Below are positions 33,743 to 45,652 of a stretch of 64,000 nucleotides of DNA, piece by piece. Below the pieces are notes generated by a model, which did not search any database, had not been told where the DNA came from, and saw only the letters and a program-made list of their open reading frames with translations. The stretch is from NCBI GenBank assembly GCA_963575745.1, contig CAUYUJ010012581.1, positions 179,001 through 243,000 of the forward strand, given 5' to 3'. Numbering within the stretch: position 1 is the first letter of the stretch; each line of letters starts with the position of its first letter. Source of the stretch: Prorocentrum cordatum (lineage: Eukaryota > Sar > Dinophyceae > Prorocentrales > Prorocentraceae). The position numbers and the translations under genes were made by a program.

Positions 33743-34230
33743 GGGGGATCCGCCATGGTTGGGGGCACTCCAGGATTCGCGCCCAGATTTGCCAGTGTCT
33801 GCCCGCCTCGACTTGTTTCTTTTGGTGGTCCTTTGTTTTCCCCGATATAGCAGGCGTTGAATTTGGGCACCTCAAGGGGGATCCGCCATGGGGGGGTGGA
33901 CACTCCAGGACTCGCGCCCAGATTGGGGATCTCTCAGGCGGTTTGCGTGTTTCTGCCTTGCCCAGACTTGTCTCTTTTGGCGCTCCAGTGCTCGCCGCGG
34001 TACAGAATGTTTTGCATCTGGGCGCCCCAAGGATGAGGAGACATTGGTGGGGATTCTCCTTGTTGCATGTCACAGGTGGTTTGCATGTGTTTGTCCTGCC
34101 AGACTTGTCTCTGTCGGTGGTCCACTGCTGACCGCGATGTAGCAGTCGTTTCATTTGGGCACCCCAAGGGGGATCCGCCAGGGGTGAGGACACCAGGATT
34201 CGCTCCCATATTTTTGGGATGTCTCAGGGC
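33591..34230 (+). repeat. 140-bp satellite-like array, about 4.5 units
   Basis: Units of about 135-145 bp share CAAGGGGGATCCGCCA, CACTCCAGGATTCGCGCCC, GGGATGTCTCAGG, GGTTTGCCTG-type and TTTGGTGGTCC words. The same family occurs at 19355-19640. The first ~50 codons of the downstream minus-strand LINE ORF are translated from this array. Confidence 0.85.
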
Positions 34231-34929
34231 CGTCGTCGTTGTCGTCGCATTCTCTCTCGTCCCCGTCGTCTACGCGAACCCGCCCTCGTACCCAGATAGT
34301 CAACAGAGTCCCTCAGCGAGACGTACCAGGGTGATCTGCACTTGTGGTGATCTCCGCGTCGGGTAAATTTTAGGACCATCTTGGACGCTCCAATACCTGC
34401 GATCGCCCCCGCGGACAGCGCGTACGGCTCCTTGGAGGGGAAGAGATGATTGTTGTGGACAGTGGATGACCTCATCCATCTGCGCCCAGAGGGACGACTT
34501 CACAGGAGGAAGGGCGGAGCAGACTGGTCGGGCAACGGGAGTGCAGAAGAGGGCCAAACACCTCCAGCGTGGGTGTGGGTGCTACACATAGGCTGTTAAC
34601 ACATCACATCAGGGCTGCGCACAGGGCAGGAGGAGCAGAGTGGTACGGTCCGCCCCCCCCCCTAGCATGAGGGACACCTGCCAGCGAAATTGTGCAGCCC
34701 GTACGTCCCCAGTTCGAAGGTCCCTCCTGTTTTTTCCTGGGCCTCCTGGGGCCTCCGTTACTTCCTGGAACCTCCTAGAGCCTTGTGGGGCCTCCTGGAG
34801 CCTTCTGGGGCTTCTCCGGGTAACCCTCCTCCTTCCTCCTCCTCCTCCTCTTTCTCTTGCGCCTCTTCCTCCACCTCATCCTGCCTCCTTCTCCCTCTCC
34901 TTCTTCTGCTTCCTCCTTGGGCGGCATGC
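34231..34929. other. Unassigned, with CCT-rich patch
   Basis: 34810-34870 is CCTCCTCCTCC-rich and preceded by GGGGCCTCCTGGAGCC words akin to the CTTGGGGCC family. No gene is recognised. Confidence 0.5.
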
Positions 34930-36170
34930 TAGACTTGCCGACGACGATGCTGCCGACGATGCCCGCTGTCTCCGCGTGGGAAACGCGGAGGCAGACAGCG
35001 GCCCAGCGTGGTGCGGCCATGCACCCCAAAGATGTGCGCAGGGTTGTGGGCGCGTGCCAGCTTGTCACGACCGTAGGCAGATACTCCTGCCGCTCCCTGC
35101 GGGTGTGGCCCTTCCCGCGGCAGGAACACGCCAGAATGTTAGGCAGTCGCGGCGGCCTGGTGCTACCGGCCGACCACCCAGTGCGTGACGGCCGCGACGA
35201 TTTTGTCACGGTTCAGGGGCGCAGAGTCGACGGCATTCTTTGAAACTGAGCTGCTGGCTAGCCACGCCAGGGGCTGGGGCCTCGTGGCGGCGCAACTCAA
35301 CAGGGAGCACTATGATGTCGCAAAGTGTGTTCTCGGGCTGCCCCTCTCCGTATCTTCTGGTACGGGCGCACGGGCGGGTACGTGAGGGCCTTTTTGGAGA
35401 CCCGCATACTGACGAGGGTGGCGGCGAAGGTGGCGCAGCGTATTCCTCTGGCTTGGGCACGGATACCACTGCTGCCGTTGGGGGGTACCGATTGCACCGG
35501 CGATCTGTGCAGCGATGGGCCAGCCAGGGGCCACGTGGCTGCACCACGCCGCGGCCGTCGCGGGCAAGTTTGGCGTGGAAGCCCCTCAGCCATTTCTTGC
35601 CGCAGCGGCGGAGAGCGGTCCTAATGTCCGCCGCGCCGCCGTCGGTGTTTGGGCGCGCCGCAGCGTGATCCCGAAGATTCGGGGAGCGAAGCGAACATGG
35701 TTCTGCGAGCAACTGGCCCTCCTCATCGACGAAGGCCTTGTGCCGTTATCGGAAGTGCTGCCTTTAAGCAGCGCGTGGCCGGAAGCTCTGCAGTTGGCCC
35801 CGTGGGGCAAGACCATATGCAGCTTCCACAGACAGGGCATGGTGCGCGGCCCGAATTCCAGCTGAGGTGCCTGCCGGGGTCTGGGGTATACCGGCGGGTC
35901 GATTGCCGGAGTTGAGTCCATTATACCGCGGCGGGAAGGCGGGGCTGCAACGCTTGCTCGTGGAGTGCCCGTTTACCGAGGCCCAGCGGCCCACGGCCCT
36001 TCGTGATTGGTGCCCGTCGCCCTCCTTGGCGGTGGGGGCGGGCACGGATATGGCGGATACCTCGGAGCTCGCGGCCAAGATCTGGTACGTGGGTTTGGCG
36101 TGTGCGGCCTTCGTCCACGCCTGCGGGGCACCTGGTCTGCAACAAAAGAAACACCGCGTGGACCGCGCGC
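34930..36170 (+). pseudogene. Decayed LINE C-terminal region (post-RT linker and zinc-knuckle part)
   Basis: The coding sense moves among three plus-strand frames. One frame (about 35185-35340) reads LLASHARGWGLVAAQL then AKCVLGLP. A second (35385-35470) reads FLETRILTRVAAKVAQR. A third (35515-35865) has WLHHAAAVAGKFGV, a long Ala-rich helix, and WPEALQLAPWGKT. A fourth stretch (about 35925-36125) reads LLVECPFTEAQRP, then YVGLACAAFVHACG. The kLLGLP-type helix followed by an H/LL-x-ECP knuckle remnant resembles the region between RT and C-terminus of dinoflagellate LINEs. No RT or RNase H catalytic motif is seen, so this is a fragment, and the identification rests on general resemblance. Confidence 0.4.
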
Positions 36171-36268
36171 CGCCCAACCACCCTCCTTCCCTTCCCGCCC
36201 ACGTCCCCGTTCCCCCCCTCCTCCCTCCCCCCCCCTCCCTTCCCTCCCCCCGTGGGGTGTGGTTTTTT

Positions 36269-36905
36269 GGACGTGCCGCCCTCCCTCTTTATCGGGGGGC
36301 GTGCGGGCCCATCAGCTATCGTATGGCTCTGCTGAGCCGTGCTGGCCTGTCCGTGGTTTTGGGCATGCCCGTTCCTCCGCTATCGCTGGGCAGTACGGAG
36401 GCGGCAGTGACCGCCTACCCGCGAGTGACAGCTTACATGGCCTGTCCAGTGCATCCGCGGGTTAGAGTCAGAGCTTATCTGGCCCGTCCGGCGGAATGCC
36501 GCCTCTAGACCGCTCCTCTGGGATCATAGGCAGGTGGCTGCGTTGGGAAGTACCCTGGGGGTGCACGGTTGAGTGCGCGAGAGGAGAGTCGCGCGCTGCG
36601 TGCTCCAGGGAGGGCCCCAAAGTCTTGGGGAGGACCCCCCTCGTCTCGAGGACGTGCCGTCCATCCACTTTCCTGGGGTCACCGACCCATCCGCTATCGT
36701 ATAGCTCGGCTGGTCCGTACCGGCCTATCCGCGGTTCTGGGCTTGCGGGCCCCACCGCAGTCGAATGGCTGTGATTGACAGCCTACCCTGGATACATGGT
36801 ATCCTGCCTACCCGGCGGCATGCCGCCTCAGGGCTATTTCCTGGGATCATTGGCAGGGGCTTGCGCTGGGAAGTACCATGAGACTGCGAGAAAGAGTGAG
36901 TGTGA
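36269..36905 (+). repeat. Imperfect tandem duplication, about 385-bp unit
   Basis: GGACGTGCCG, CATCAGCTATCGTATGGCTC/CATCCGCTATCGTATAGCTC, GGCATGCCGCCTC/GGAATGCCGCCTC, and GGGATCATAGGCAGG/GGGATCATTGGCAGG recur in the same order from 36269 and 36652. The copies are diverged and carry small indels. Confidence 0.75.
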
Positions 36906-37489
36906 TCGAAGAGCCGCGCGCCGCTTGCACCAGAGTGAGCTCCAAGCGTCTGCCCCCCTGGGGCGCCCTTTCGGGGTGCCACCCGCCACCCCGTTGCGCT
37001 GGCCCGGAGTCCATGCGGTCATGTTGGCGCTCGCGACGGGTGGGCCCGCCCTGACGGGCGCCCATGCTTCACGCAGTCCAAATCACGCATTCCCTCGTCG
37101 CCTCCAGCCTGCCTCCGCGCTGCACGGCGAAAGACCGCCGGCACAGACTTTGCCCTTTATTTTCTGTCCGGCGTGCGGTTCTGACTCGGAGGCATGTGAC
37201 CCGCGGACGGGTGCCGCCCTAGGGTGCCCTGGCCCACGCCTCAGCCGTTCGGGGGCGGTGGCCGTGACGCAGAACTCGGGGCAGTGATGGGGACGATCAC
37301 GGTTAGCCTCCCTTGCTCCCTCACCCGCATCCTCTCCATAATGTACTCCGCCACTTCCTTGCACGCTTCCAAGGGCACGACCGCGCTTCGCCGTACCACG
37401 TCGCGGGCCTATGTTTAATTGTGTGCATGTCGCGGGCGATGTCCGCGCGGCCAGCCCTTAGTACAGCATGGTTCGCGCGCTGAGCAAGA
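36906..37489. other. Unassigned
   Basis: GC-rich, no motif recognised in either strand. Confidence 0.4.
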
Positions 37490-37770
37490 ACTGCTCTCTT
37501 CTTGGGCCTGCTGCCTTTTCCTGGGCCTTCTGGGGTCTGCTGTTGCCTCCTGCTGGAGCCTCCTGGGGCCTCCCGGAGCCTTGGGGGCCTACCGGGACCT
37601 CCCCGAGGGCGCTCCCGGAGCCGTCCCAGAGCGCTCCCAAGACGTTCCCAGGTCCGCCCCCGCCAAGGCGTCTCAGGGCTCTGCCAGGGCGCCCAGGGCG
37701 CTTCCACAAGCATCCCAGGGGCACCCAGGGCGCTTCAAGGCGCTTCCAGGGCACTTCGGGCGCCCGCTAC
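37490..37770. repeat. Repeat field related to CTTGGGGCC family
   Basis: The plus orientation (TTCTTGGGCCTGC, CCTCCTGGGGCCTCC) switches at about 37600 to the opposite sense (CCCAGGGCGCTTCCAC, CACCCAGGGCGCTTCAAG). Confidence 0.6.
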
Positions 37771-38229
37771 GGTGAATTAGCTGCCGCCCACGGCCCAGGG
37801 CGCTGCGGGCGCCCCGTGGCGCGATTCCGGACCCCTAGGGCTCCCCCAGGGAACCCCCGGCGCCCGCCATGCGGATGTTGCCGCAGTCATGCCCGCGCAT
37901 CGTAGCGAGGGGGTGCCAGGCCCACCCACGTGGCGCTCCCCCTCCAGCCGTTCGAAGGTCACGCCAGAGGCGGCTGCGTCGATGAATGATGCAATCGCTT
38001 CAGCGCGGGCGACACCAACGGCGAAACCCAACGCCGAGGGCGAATGCAACTGCCATACGCATCGCTGGCAGCGAGGAGCCCGCAGCCACGCGCCCAAGGC
38101 CCACAGAACCCACGGAAATGCAGCGGTAACCCAGCGCCGCATTCAATACCGAAGGCAGATGCAGGACCCCATGGACATGCTGCGCCACCGGCAGCCAAAC
38201 AAGATGAGTGTGTGAGTGCGAGCGAGATG
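37771..38229. other. Unassigned
   Basis: No recognisable gene. Both strands have short mixed ORFs. Confidence 0.4.
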
Positions 38230-38425
38230 AATGGTCACTGTGACAGATGGTGCGGTGATTGGCGATGGTGGTGTGGTGATGATGACGAGGATGATGATGG
38301 CGAGTGTGCGAACAAGGTGTAGTGATACGATGTTTGAGACCATGGTGTGTGCGATGATGATGTTGGTGGTGCTGACCGTGACGATGATGGTGATGGTGAT
38401 GGTGAGGAAGGGTGGGTGGGAGAGG
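38230..38425 (+). repeat. GAT-rich degenerate microsatellite
   Basis: GATGATGACGAGGATGATG and GATGGTGATGGTGATGG words are interspersed with GTG-rich sequence, again GAT on the plus strand. Confidence 0.75.
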
Positions 38426-40290
38426 AGATCATGCGCACGGGGTGTGCAGAGATAACAATGAGCCACCCCAGATGTTGCCAACAAGAACCCCACTTTGGAT
38501 GTGGGGAAAAACAGGCGTGCCGCTGGAGCTGTTATTTATCAAGGTAAACGCGGTACCAACAAGAGGCGGCATTACACGAGTGCGAAACGTGTTGAAGAGG
38601 AACAACTCCAGATCGAAGGCGTTTCACCGAACAGCGTGCAATGGGTCCCCGGCCCGATTGTGCTGTTGATTGTGCGCTCATGTTTACGGGGATTAGTTTT
38701 CGTTCACGGATGGGGGGGGGGGGGGGCGGGCTTCTTCCAAAGTCGTTTCAGTGTTGGCACCTGGTACAATTCAGAATAAGGCTTGCTGCCTCTCAGCGGA
38801 CTTGCTGGGACTATATTCGAACTGCGTTTCGGGAAGGAGGGGAAACTTGGACTGGAGAGAGGCCGCTCTCTTTGCCAGGCACGAGATCAAGCAGGACGGC
38901 GACCAGTTGGAGATAATTTTCAAGACCCGACCTGGTGACCGTTGCATCAACCCAGGGACGGAAGTGGATAGCGCCTCCCCAGCGACATTCAGGTGATGTT
39001 ATGTATATACAATGTATATATATATACATGTGTACATATATATATATATATACCTATATGCCATGCCGCATGCATGCGTCTGCCATGCATCAACATTCTA
39101 CACGGTGCGGCATCGGCATGTGTTCTATGCGTACCAGGCGCCATACTGCATGCACATGATGTGCACCGCAGTCACATGTATCTACACTGGCCGTTGGCTC
39201 TACGATTCAGTATTTGACAATCGATCTGCCTTGTCATTAGGGCTCCGCCCCCTCTCGGGATTGCATCCTCTGCGGTGGCCGCAGGCAAAACCGACCGCAT
39301 GACAGTGCGCATTGACGGCTGCGTCCAGGGCACGACTAACGAGGACGGCACGCCAGTCGAGGTGCGCCCGAGGCCGGCAGTGGGCTCAATGTTTTGTTGC
39401 GCGGAGCTTGTGTTTCGGACGGTTTGTTCCACGCCATTCGATTTGCTGCACCTCCCAGCTTCAGCGGCTTACATATTTGACACAAGTCGCGTGAGCTACA
39501 ACTAGGCAGTACTTGATCTCAACACATGCGACGCCTTGCTTGGCACCCGTGCGCGTCTCTTTTCAAACCCAAAATTGTGGCGACCAAGGGCACCTTGAGG
39601 CCCTTGGGGGACCGCCAGCTTGCCTGTCGGAAGCCATTTCCGGCCAATGAGGTTGGAAGGCAACATATCAGTGAAACGCATATGGGTAGCCATCACCTCT
39701 GGCCAGTGAATTGGCATTCGTCGGCTACCTAGAGGCCTGTTGGATGCCTGAGAAACGCGTTGAGACGCTATGCGAGTGAGATCACTGCAGTCCTAAAGCA
39801 CCACGAAGGGTTCTTGAGTATTTGGGTTGTCGTACAGCAGTTATCGAATGTCTAGCAGACGTCGTCTGCCTGTCTCCGCCTGCTTCGAGTCAGTCTTGGG
39901 GCTGTCCCGTGCTATCTTAGGGCCGTCTTGGGGGTACTCTTGGACTGCAGGCCGTCCAGGTCGGTTCGGAATTCATCAGACGTGAAGGGCATTATGGCAT
40001 GCATCTGGAAGGCGCATGCTTGCCTCAAGTTCGTTTGTATACCGCACCCTCCCCGCTCCAGTCTCGCTCAGTATACACTCACCACGCCCCAGGGAGGGAT
40101 TCTCTTCTAAGGAACTTGGCCTGGTTGTCGGTCCGGCCAGCTTGTGGCCGCCCGCCGCTGCCAGTCGCCGCCGTCCTCAGTCACGATTCTGCTTACAACG
40201 CTTGGTCCCAGGGGCTCTCACTTCTCTTCTAAGGAACTGGTCTCGGTTGTCTGTCCGGCCCGCTTGTGGCCGCCCGTCGCCGCCTTTTTT
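38426..40290. other. Unassigned, lower GC than average
   Basis: It contains a G14 run at 38711-38724 (GGGG, then GGGCGGGC) and an alternating TA/CA tract at 39001-39056 (TATATATACATG). The ORFs present are short and in conflicting frames. No gene is recognised. Confidence 0.45.
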
Positions 40291-40299
40291 GGTCACGAT

Positions 40300-40440
40300 T
40301 GTGATTGTGCGATGCTGGCGCTGCTCATTGCGTTGCATTGCTATGCCCTGCTTTGCATTGGTTTGCATTGCTGTGCATTGCGTTGCCTGGCATGTTGCGA
40401 TCCTATTACTTTGCATTGCTATGCCATATGCATCGCGTCG
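40300..40440 (+). repeat. TTGCATTGC-type degenerate repeat
   Basis: GCATTGC recurs about nine times with spacing 8-15 bp (TTGCGTTGCATTGCTATGC). A related patch with TTGCTTTGC and GAATTGCTTTG lies at 41005-41095. Confidence 0.8.
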
Positions 40441-41334
40441 AACTTGGATATTCTTGGATGTGCCCAGGGCATTGTTTTACATATTTTTAACACAGCGTGC
40501 TGGAATTTATTGTTTTATCGCTTCTAGGTCCCAACAAGGACATTAAGCACGCTACACATTCGATTATTTCAGTCTGCGTGTTCAGCTACGTTGCTTTATG
40601 CTTTTTTGATCAGCTGGTTCATTTTTAGATACTGCCTTCTACGACGTCCTCAGTTCCTTCTCTGGGAGTGAAGTCCTCAGCCCTCCGGCTCTCTCAGTCC
40701 GACGGTTCGTCGTCTTCGGAGCCCCTCCTGGGGCGTCGGGCCTTCTGGCCCGATGGCCGATAGCCCCTCTGGGGTCCATCGGGCCTCTGGGACTGCTTCG
40801 TGCCTGTGTTAGACCGTGGTTGGAGCGTGTTTCTCTTGTTCGTTTTTAGCTCTGCGAGAGAGCTCGGCCCAAAAACGCTAAACACACAAAGCTAAACACG
40901 CTTAAAAACGCAGCCTTTATTTAGCGCTTTCAACGTTTCAAGAGCCCGAAGTGCAAAACGGTGAACAAAACGCCCAGGGCGCTTGTAAGAAAAACCGAGG
41001 CGTCGCATTGCTTTGCTTCTTCGTTGCGCTGCAATGCGTTACTTTGAATTGCTTTGCGTTGATTCGAATTGCTTTGCATTGCTTTGCTACTCATGGCTTC
41101 GCAGCACCACGCGGATTGAACCACTTCGATCCCCCTTTCTGAAAAAGATAGGTTCTACCACCTTCCCCCCCCAGGACTTGAACATTTATTTTTTCGTTTT
41201 GCAATTTACATCTGATTCTGACCCACTATCCATCCTCCCTGTGAATGCATAATATCCCAGGTAGGCCGGTATCGCCCCCCCCCGCCATCCTCTACAAAAA
41301 AAGCTATGCTCGCGATTCCATTCATCAAAGCTCA
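40441..41334. other. Unassigned, relatively AT-rich
   Basis: It includes the second TTGCATTGC-like patch (41005-41095) and, at 40725-40790, a GGGCCTCTGGGAC-like patch. No gene is recognised. Confidence 0.45.
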
Positions 41335-41965
41335 TAAGTTTTCAAGAATTCCCTGCAAACGTTTTAACGAAGTGCACACGCGCGCGTCGTCGCGCGCGCA
41401 TGCCGAAATCCTTCAGAAGCTTCGGTGTCGGAAGGATTTCAAAATCGAGTGCCCCAAAAACATGCAAACACATGGGGTTTCGCAACACGGTGTATACATA
41501 TATATGTATATATAACCATGCGCGCTCTTGCGAATTCTTAAGGGTAAACGTAGGTTGTTCAACATTTTCAGAACATACTACAGAACGGGCTTCGCGCGCG
41601 CATGTCGAAATCGTTCGGACGCCTTTGCACGCATGCCGTCGCGAGAATCCTTTGCAACAAATGAGACGAACTGCGCGCGCTCGTTGTCGCGCGCGCATAC
41701 GGAAATCCTTCAACAACCTTCGGTTTCGGAAGGATGTCAAAATCGAGTGTCCAAAACGCATTTTGGGCTTCACAAAAAAAAAACACTGGGTTTCGCAACA
41801 CGGATTTTCAACGCAAGCGTGCGCGCGCGGTCTTGCGGATTTTTACGACATGTTTTGAGCATTTTGAAACAACGATTTGTATACAACGCTACCAAACGGG
41901 TTTCGTGCGCGCATGTCCAAACCGGTTGAAGGCCTTTACGCGCGCGCTTGGATGGCACGATCCGT
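41335..41965. repeat. About 306-bp tandem duplication with CGCGCGCAT words
   Basis: Two diverged copies, about 41335-41640 and 41641-41965. Shared landmarks in order are CGCGCGCAT, GGAAATCCTTCA/CGAAATCCTTCA, TCGGAAGGAT, TTTCAAAATCGAGTG/TGTCAAAATCGAGTG, GGTTTCGCAACACGG, TTCAACATTTTC/TGAGCATTTTG, and ACGGG(C/T)TTCG, then CGCGCATGTC. The alternation of AT-rich sequence and CG-only words is unlike its neighbours. Confidence 0.8.
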
Positions 41966-43624
41966 GTCAAATCATACCATGCGAGTCACTCTCGCGCGTC
42001 TGCCGCGCGATCGGCATCGGCGTCGTCACTGGCCGTGCCGCCGTTGCTGTCAGCATCGTCTCCAACATCGCCGCTATCATCATCACTATTCTGTCTATCA
42101 TTGTCGACGTTGCCATGATACCGCGCCCGCTCAAGTCGCCGACTCGCACTCAAGTGCCCGCTGGGATGTGCCGAGCGGTCAGCGCCACCGCGGCCGCGTC
42201 GGTCGCGCCAAACTACCTGTCCGCTGCGCTCGCGCATGCGCGGGCTGGCGCGGCCGCATAAATGCACCAGCCAGCGCCAAGCGCTCATCGCAATCGCCGC
42301 CGCATGAGGTTTGCAGGCGAAATTGCGGGTGGGTGGGCGGGATGTTTGTGCGAGCAGTGGAGTGGACAATTCATTGCGGACAGCAATTCGTTGCAACACC
42401 TTGTTTGCACCACGTAGGATTAGGAAATCACTGATAGGGGCCATTCTGGGCGACATTGTATACACGTCCACGGCCAGGGCCCTCGCCTCGCAGGGCTTTG
42501 GGCTATAGTGTGTTCCTGCTGTTGGTCATTTGCCACGGAACACCTTGCACGAACAAGTCCATGGCCGTCTTGGCTACTCCAACACTTTTGCCCGAAGAAC
42601 CACTCTGACTCGAGACCCTTTCTATCCAAATGTCTTGTCGTGCTTATGTGCCGCCGCGTTGGGGGGTGATGGGGGCGGTCGGGGGCGGGGGCGAGCCTTG
42701 TCCTTCAAGAGCTGATTGCGTTTTTGCCGAGCTGTCCCCACCGAGGAATTGCTAGCCTCCAATTTCCCATAGCGCTTCCGAAAGAAGGTGCACTCAGCCA
42801 TCCGTATTTCCAGGCCGTCAGATCTCGAGGCATTTCTGATGTTATCTGTGCGCACGGTTGCCGCAATCCAGAGGCAGCGATGGGGGACACCACCCCGTGG
42901 AGTACGTGGTCCACGCCCGCAATTTGTCCACGTGTCAGTTTGGGGTGGTTTTCGCAAGGCTCATGGCCATCAGTGGTCGTACTTTCGCGGGCGCCTCCCC
43001 TTGGGCCTTGCATTCTGGACGTTCAGCGTATCCCACAGGCCCGTCCAGAAAGAATGCGTGGGCGATTTTCCATATCGTGCTTTATACAAGCTTGAAGCAA
43101 CTGGGTCAGAATCGCAGGAGCGTTTGGATAAGGGCTTGGAGGAGCAGGATAGCAGTAGGCACATGTTGCAGATGAAAGTCCAGCGCGTGCGATCCCCTCG
43201 CGATGCTTCTATTACGTGCACGCGTGTGGGGGAAAAACGCATGTGATGTATGCCCATTCAGTCACCCAGTGTTGTGACTTGTGGGATGACCTTCGGGTGC
43301 TGGCGCGCTCTCCGGCTAACATTGAGTCAGCACCTTGGTCCTGTCTTGGGCGACTCCTGGTTGCTGACGAGCACACGGGGCTCAAGGCGTCGCGGGGCCG
43401 TCTTGTCTAATGTTTCGCATCCGAGCGGCCCCTTGAAGCCCACACGCCGCCTCCCGCTTTTAGGAGAGGGGGGGAGCCTCCTGGAAGGCAGCCCCCTTCG
43501 CTCCGCCTCCTTGTCCTCCCCCTCCTCCTGCCTCCTCATGCCTCCCTCCACCCCCTCCAGGCCGATATCTGGAACTTCCCGGGGGCTGTTCTAATCTACG
43601 TTTCGGGGCGGATCGGGTCGCTGT
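41966..43624. other. Unassigned
   Basis: Open frames in both strands conflict (for example 41877-42434 plus and 41986-42471 minus). None has a recognisable motif. Confidence 0.4.
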
Positions 43625-44195
43625 GACGACGAACCCGAAGGCCTGGGACGAGGAGAAGCAGGAGAAGGCCCATAAGAAGGACGAGAATGAGACGGAGGAT
43701 CAGGAGGCCCATGAGGAGACTGAGGAGGAGGAGGAGGACGAGGAGGAGGCCCAGGAGGAGGAGGAGGCGGAGGAGGAAGAGGAGGAAAGGAAAAGGAGGG
43801 GGATGAAGAGGAGAAGGAGGAGATGGAGGAGGAGGAATAGGAGGAGGATGAGGCCCAGGAAGAGGAGGAGGCGGAGGAGGCGGATGAGGAGGAAGAGGAG
43901 GAAGAGGAGGAAAGGAAAAGGAGGAGGAGGCCCACGAGGAGGAGGCGGAGAGGAGGAGGAGGCCCACGATGAGGAGGACGACGCGGAGGAGAAGGAGAAG
44001 GCCCAGGAGGAGGACGAAGAGGAGGAGGAGGAGGCGGAGGAGGAGGAGGCCCAGGAGGAGGAGGAAGAGGAGGCCCAGGAGGAGGAGAAGGGGGATATGG
44101 AGGTGGAGGGAGAGGAGGAGGAAGAGGAGGAGGAGAAGGGAGGAGGAGGCGGAGACCCAGGAGGCGGAGGCGGAGGAGGCGGAGGTGGATGGCCT
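43625..44195 (+). repeat. GGA microsatellite, about 570 bp
   Basis: (GAG/GGA)n with AGGCCCA interruptions. It gives an acidic poly-Glu frame with Glu-Glu-Ala-Gln-Glu words on the plus strand and poly-Ser/Pro/Leu antisense frames. Low complexity alone keeps these ORFs open. Confidence 0.95.
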
Positions 44196-45523
44196 GAGCA
44201 GGACCCCATGTCGCGCGCGCGGCTCTGGCTCATCCTCGCCGGTCTCGCCCGCCAGGTGGGAGGGCCTCGGCCTGTGCATGTCCGGCTCGCAGCCCAGCGG
44301 GTCCCCCATGCAGCCCACGAGGAGGTATCTCGTTGGCCAGGAGTCTTCCTCCTCCTCCTCCTCCTTCCTCCTTGTCATCCCCCTTTGGGCACGCTCGACC
44401 TCCTTCCTCCTTGTCATCTGCCACTCTTCGAGTGCACGGTACTCTTTTTTCGGGGCCGCGAAGTCGAGGGTCAAACGCAATCGGTCGTTTTGACCCCCAA
44501 AAAAACAAATCACGAAAACGCTTGACCTTCCAGTGGATCGAACCGGATGGGCGAGAGCGAGCGAGGCTCCTCCCTCCCACCCCCTTCCGATGCTGGCACT
44601 CCCCCTTCTCCAGGCCTCTTCTCCCCCTGCCAGGGCCGCCCGCCCGATGGTGCCTTCCACCCCTCCATGGGTTGCGTGCGCTGCCTTCGAGCGGCGCGCG
44701 GCCCGCGGCCTCCTCCTCCTCCTCCTCCTCCTCCTCCTCAGAGTCTCTCGTCGTGCAAAGACCGCGACCAGCGTTTTGGACCCCATTTCGGGCAACGGCA
44801 CTTTCACAGACCGGTCCAGCTCGGCCGTGAGTTTTTCGCGTTTGTCATGTCGGATGTCGGGGCGTACGGTTTTTGAGGGCAAAAGAAATTGTGCCAGCCC
44901 GCTTCCACTTGACCCCCTTTTCCAAGGGCTGAAAACGGAGGTTCAACAGAGCGGGCTGAACCAAATCACTCTGCAGCAATCTCCTTTCGAACCCCCCAGC
45001 GGGTGGGACGGGAGCATGAGAAGAGAAGGAGGCAATTTTGAAGAGGGGCAGGAACCAGGGGGAAGAAGAGGTAAGCAAACGAGCAAGACGTGGGAGAGAG
45101 AGAGAGAGAGATGCAGCGAGGGTTGGAAGGGAAGCATCAGTTTTGTGGTGGGAGAAGCAGAAAAAGGAGGAGGGAACAGGAGGGGTGTTGAGGAGGAGGG
45201 GCACATGAGAAAGAGGTAGGGAAATCGCCATGGGGATGTAGACACTAGATGTTGACAAGAGCGCCCCGCTGCCTGCTCCCTTTCCCTGTTGGCCGAGGAG
45301 CTCGTGTGCGAGTGCTCGACCTCGAAGGGTGCCATGGTGGCAAAGAGGATCTTCACCCGCGCCTGAATCGACCCGTGCAGGCTCAGAATTGGCTTGGCGG
45401 CGCGGGCGGCCGTCGGACCGCCTCCGCTGTCTCTGGCGCCGAAAGGTGCGCCAGGGCGAGCCAGCCGCACAGCGTCAATGCATCATCATCTGGAAGAAGG
45501 AGCAGCGGCATATCATAATGATT
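44196..45523. other. Unassigned, with CCT runs
   Basis: CCT runs lie at 44343-44362 and 44706-44740, opposite in sense to the GGA array. No gene is recognised. Confidence 0.5.
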
Positions 45524-45652
45524 CGGAGTTCCGCGTTGTTTTCTCGGATCTGCGCTGGACGCCCTGGCGGCGTCTCCGGCGCCTACCTCGGCGCGCTGAG
45601 CGCGCCAGGGAGGGGGCTCAGCGCTGATCCAAGAAGTCCGCGCAGACCTCCG
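45524..45652. mobile_element. MITE-like foldback element, copy 2
   Basis: About 129 bp. The left arm CGGAGTTCCGCG continues to CTCGGATCTGCGCTGG. The reverse complement of the right arm is CGGAGGTCTGCGCGGACT, then TCTTGGATCAGCGCTG. The central part keeps CCCTGGCGG and GCGCGCCAGGG. Related to 16231-16361. No coding capacity. Confidence 0.65.

Noticed and set aside
43596-44882. 428-residue minus ORF and 300-residue plus acidic ORF over the GGA array
   Set aside because: Open only because the trinucleotide repeat lacks stops. Both strands are open and low complexity.
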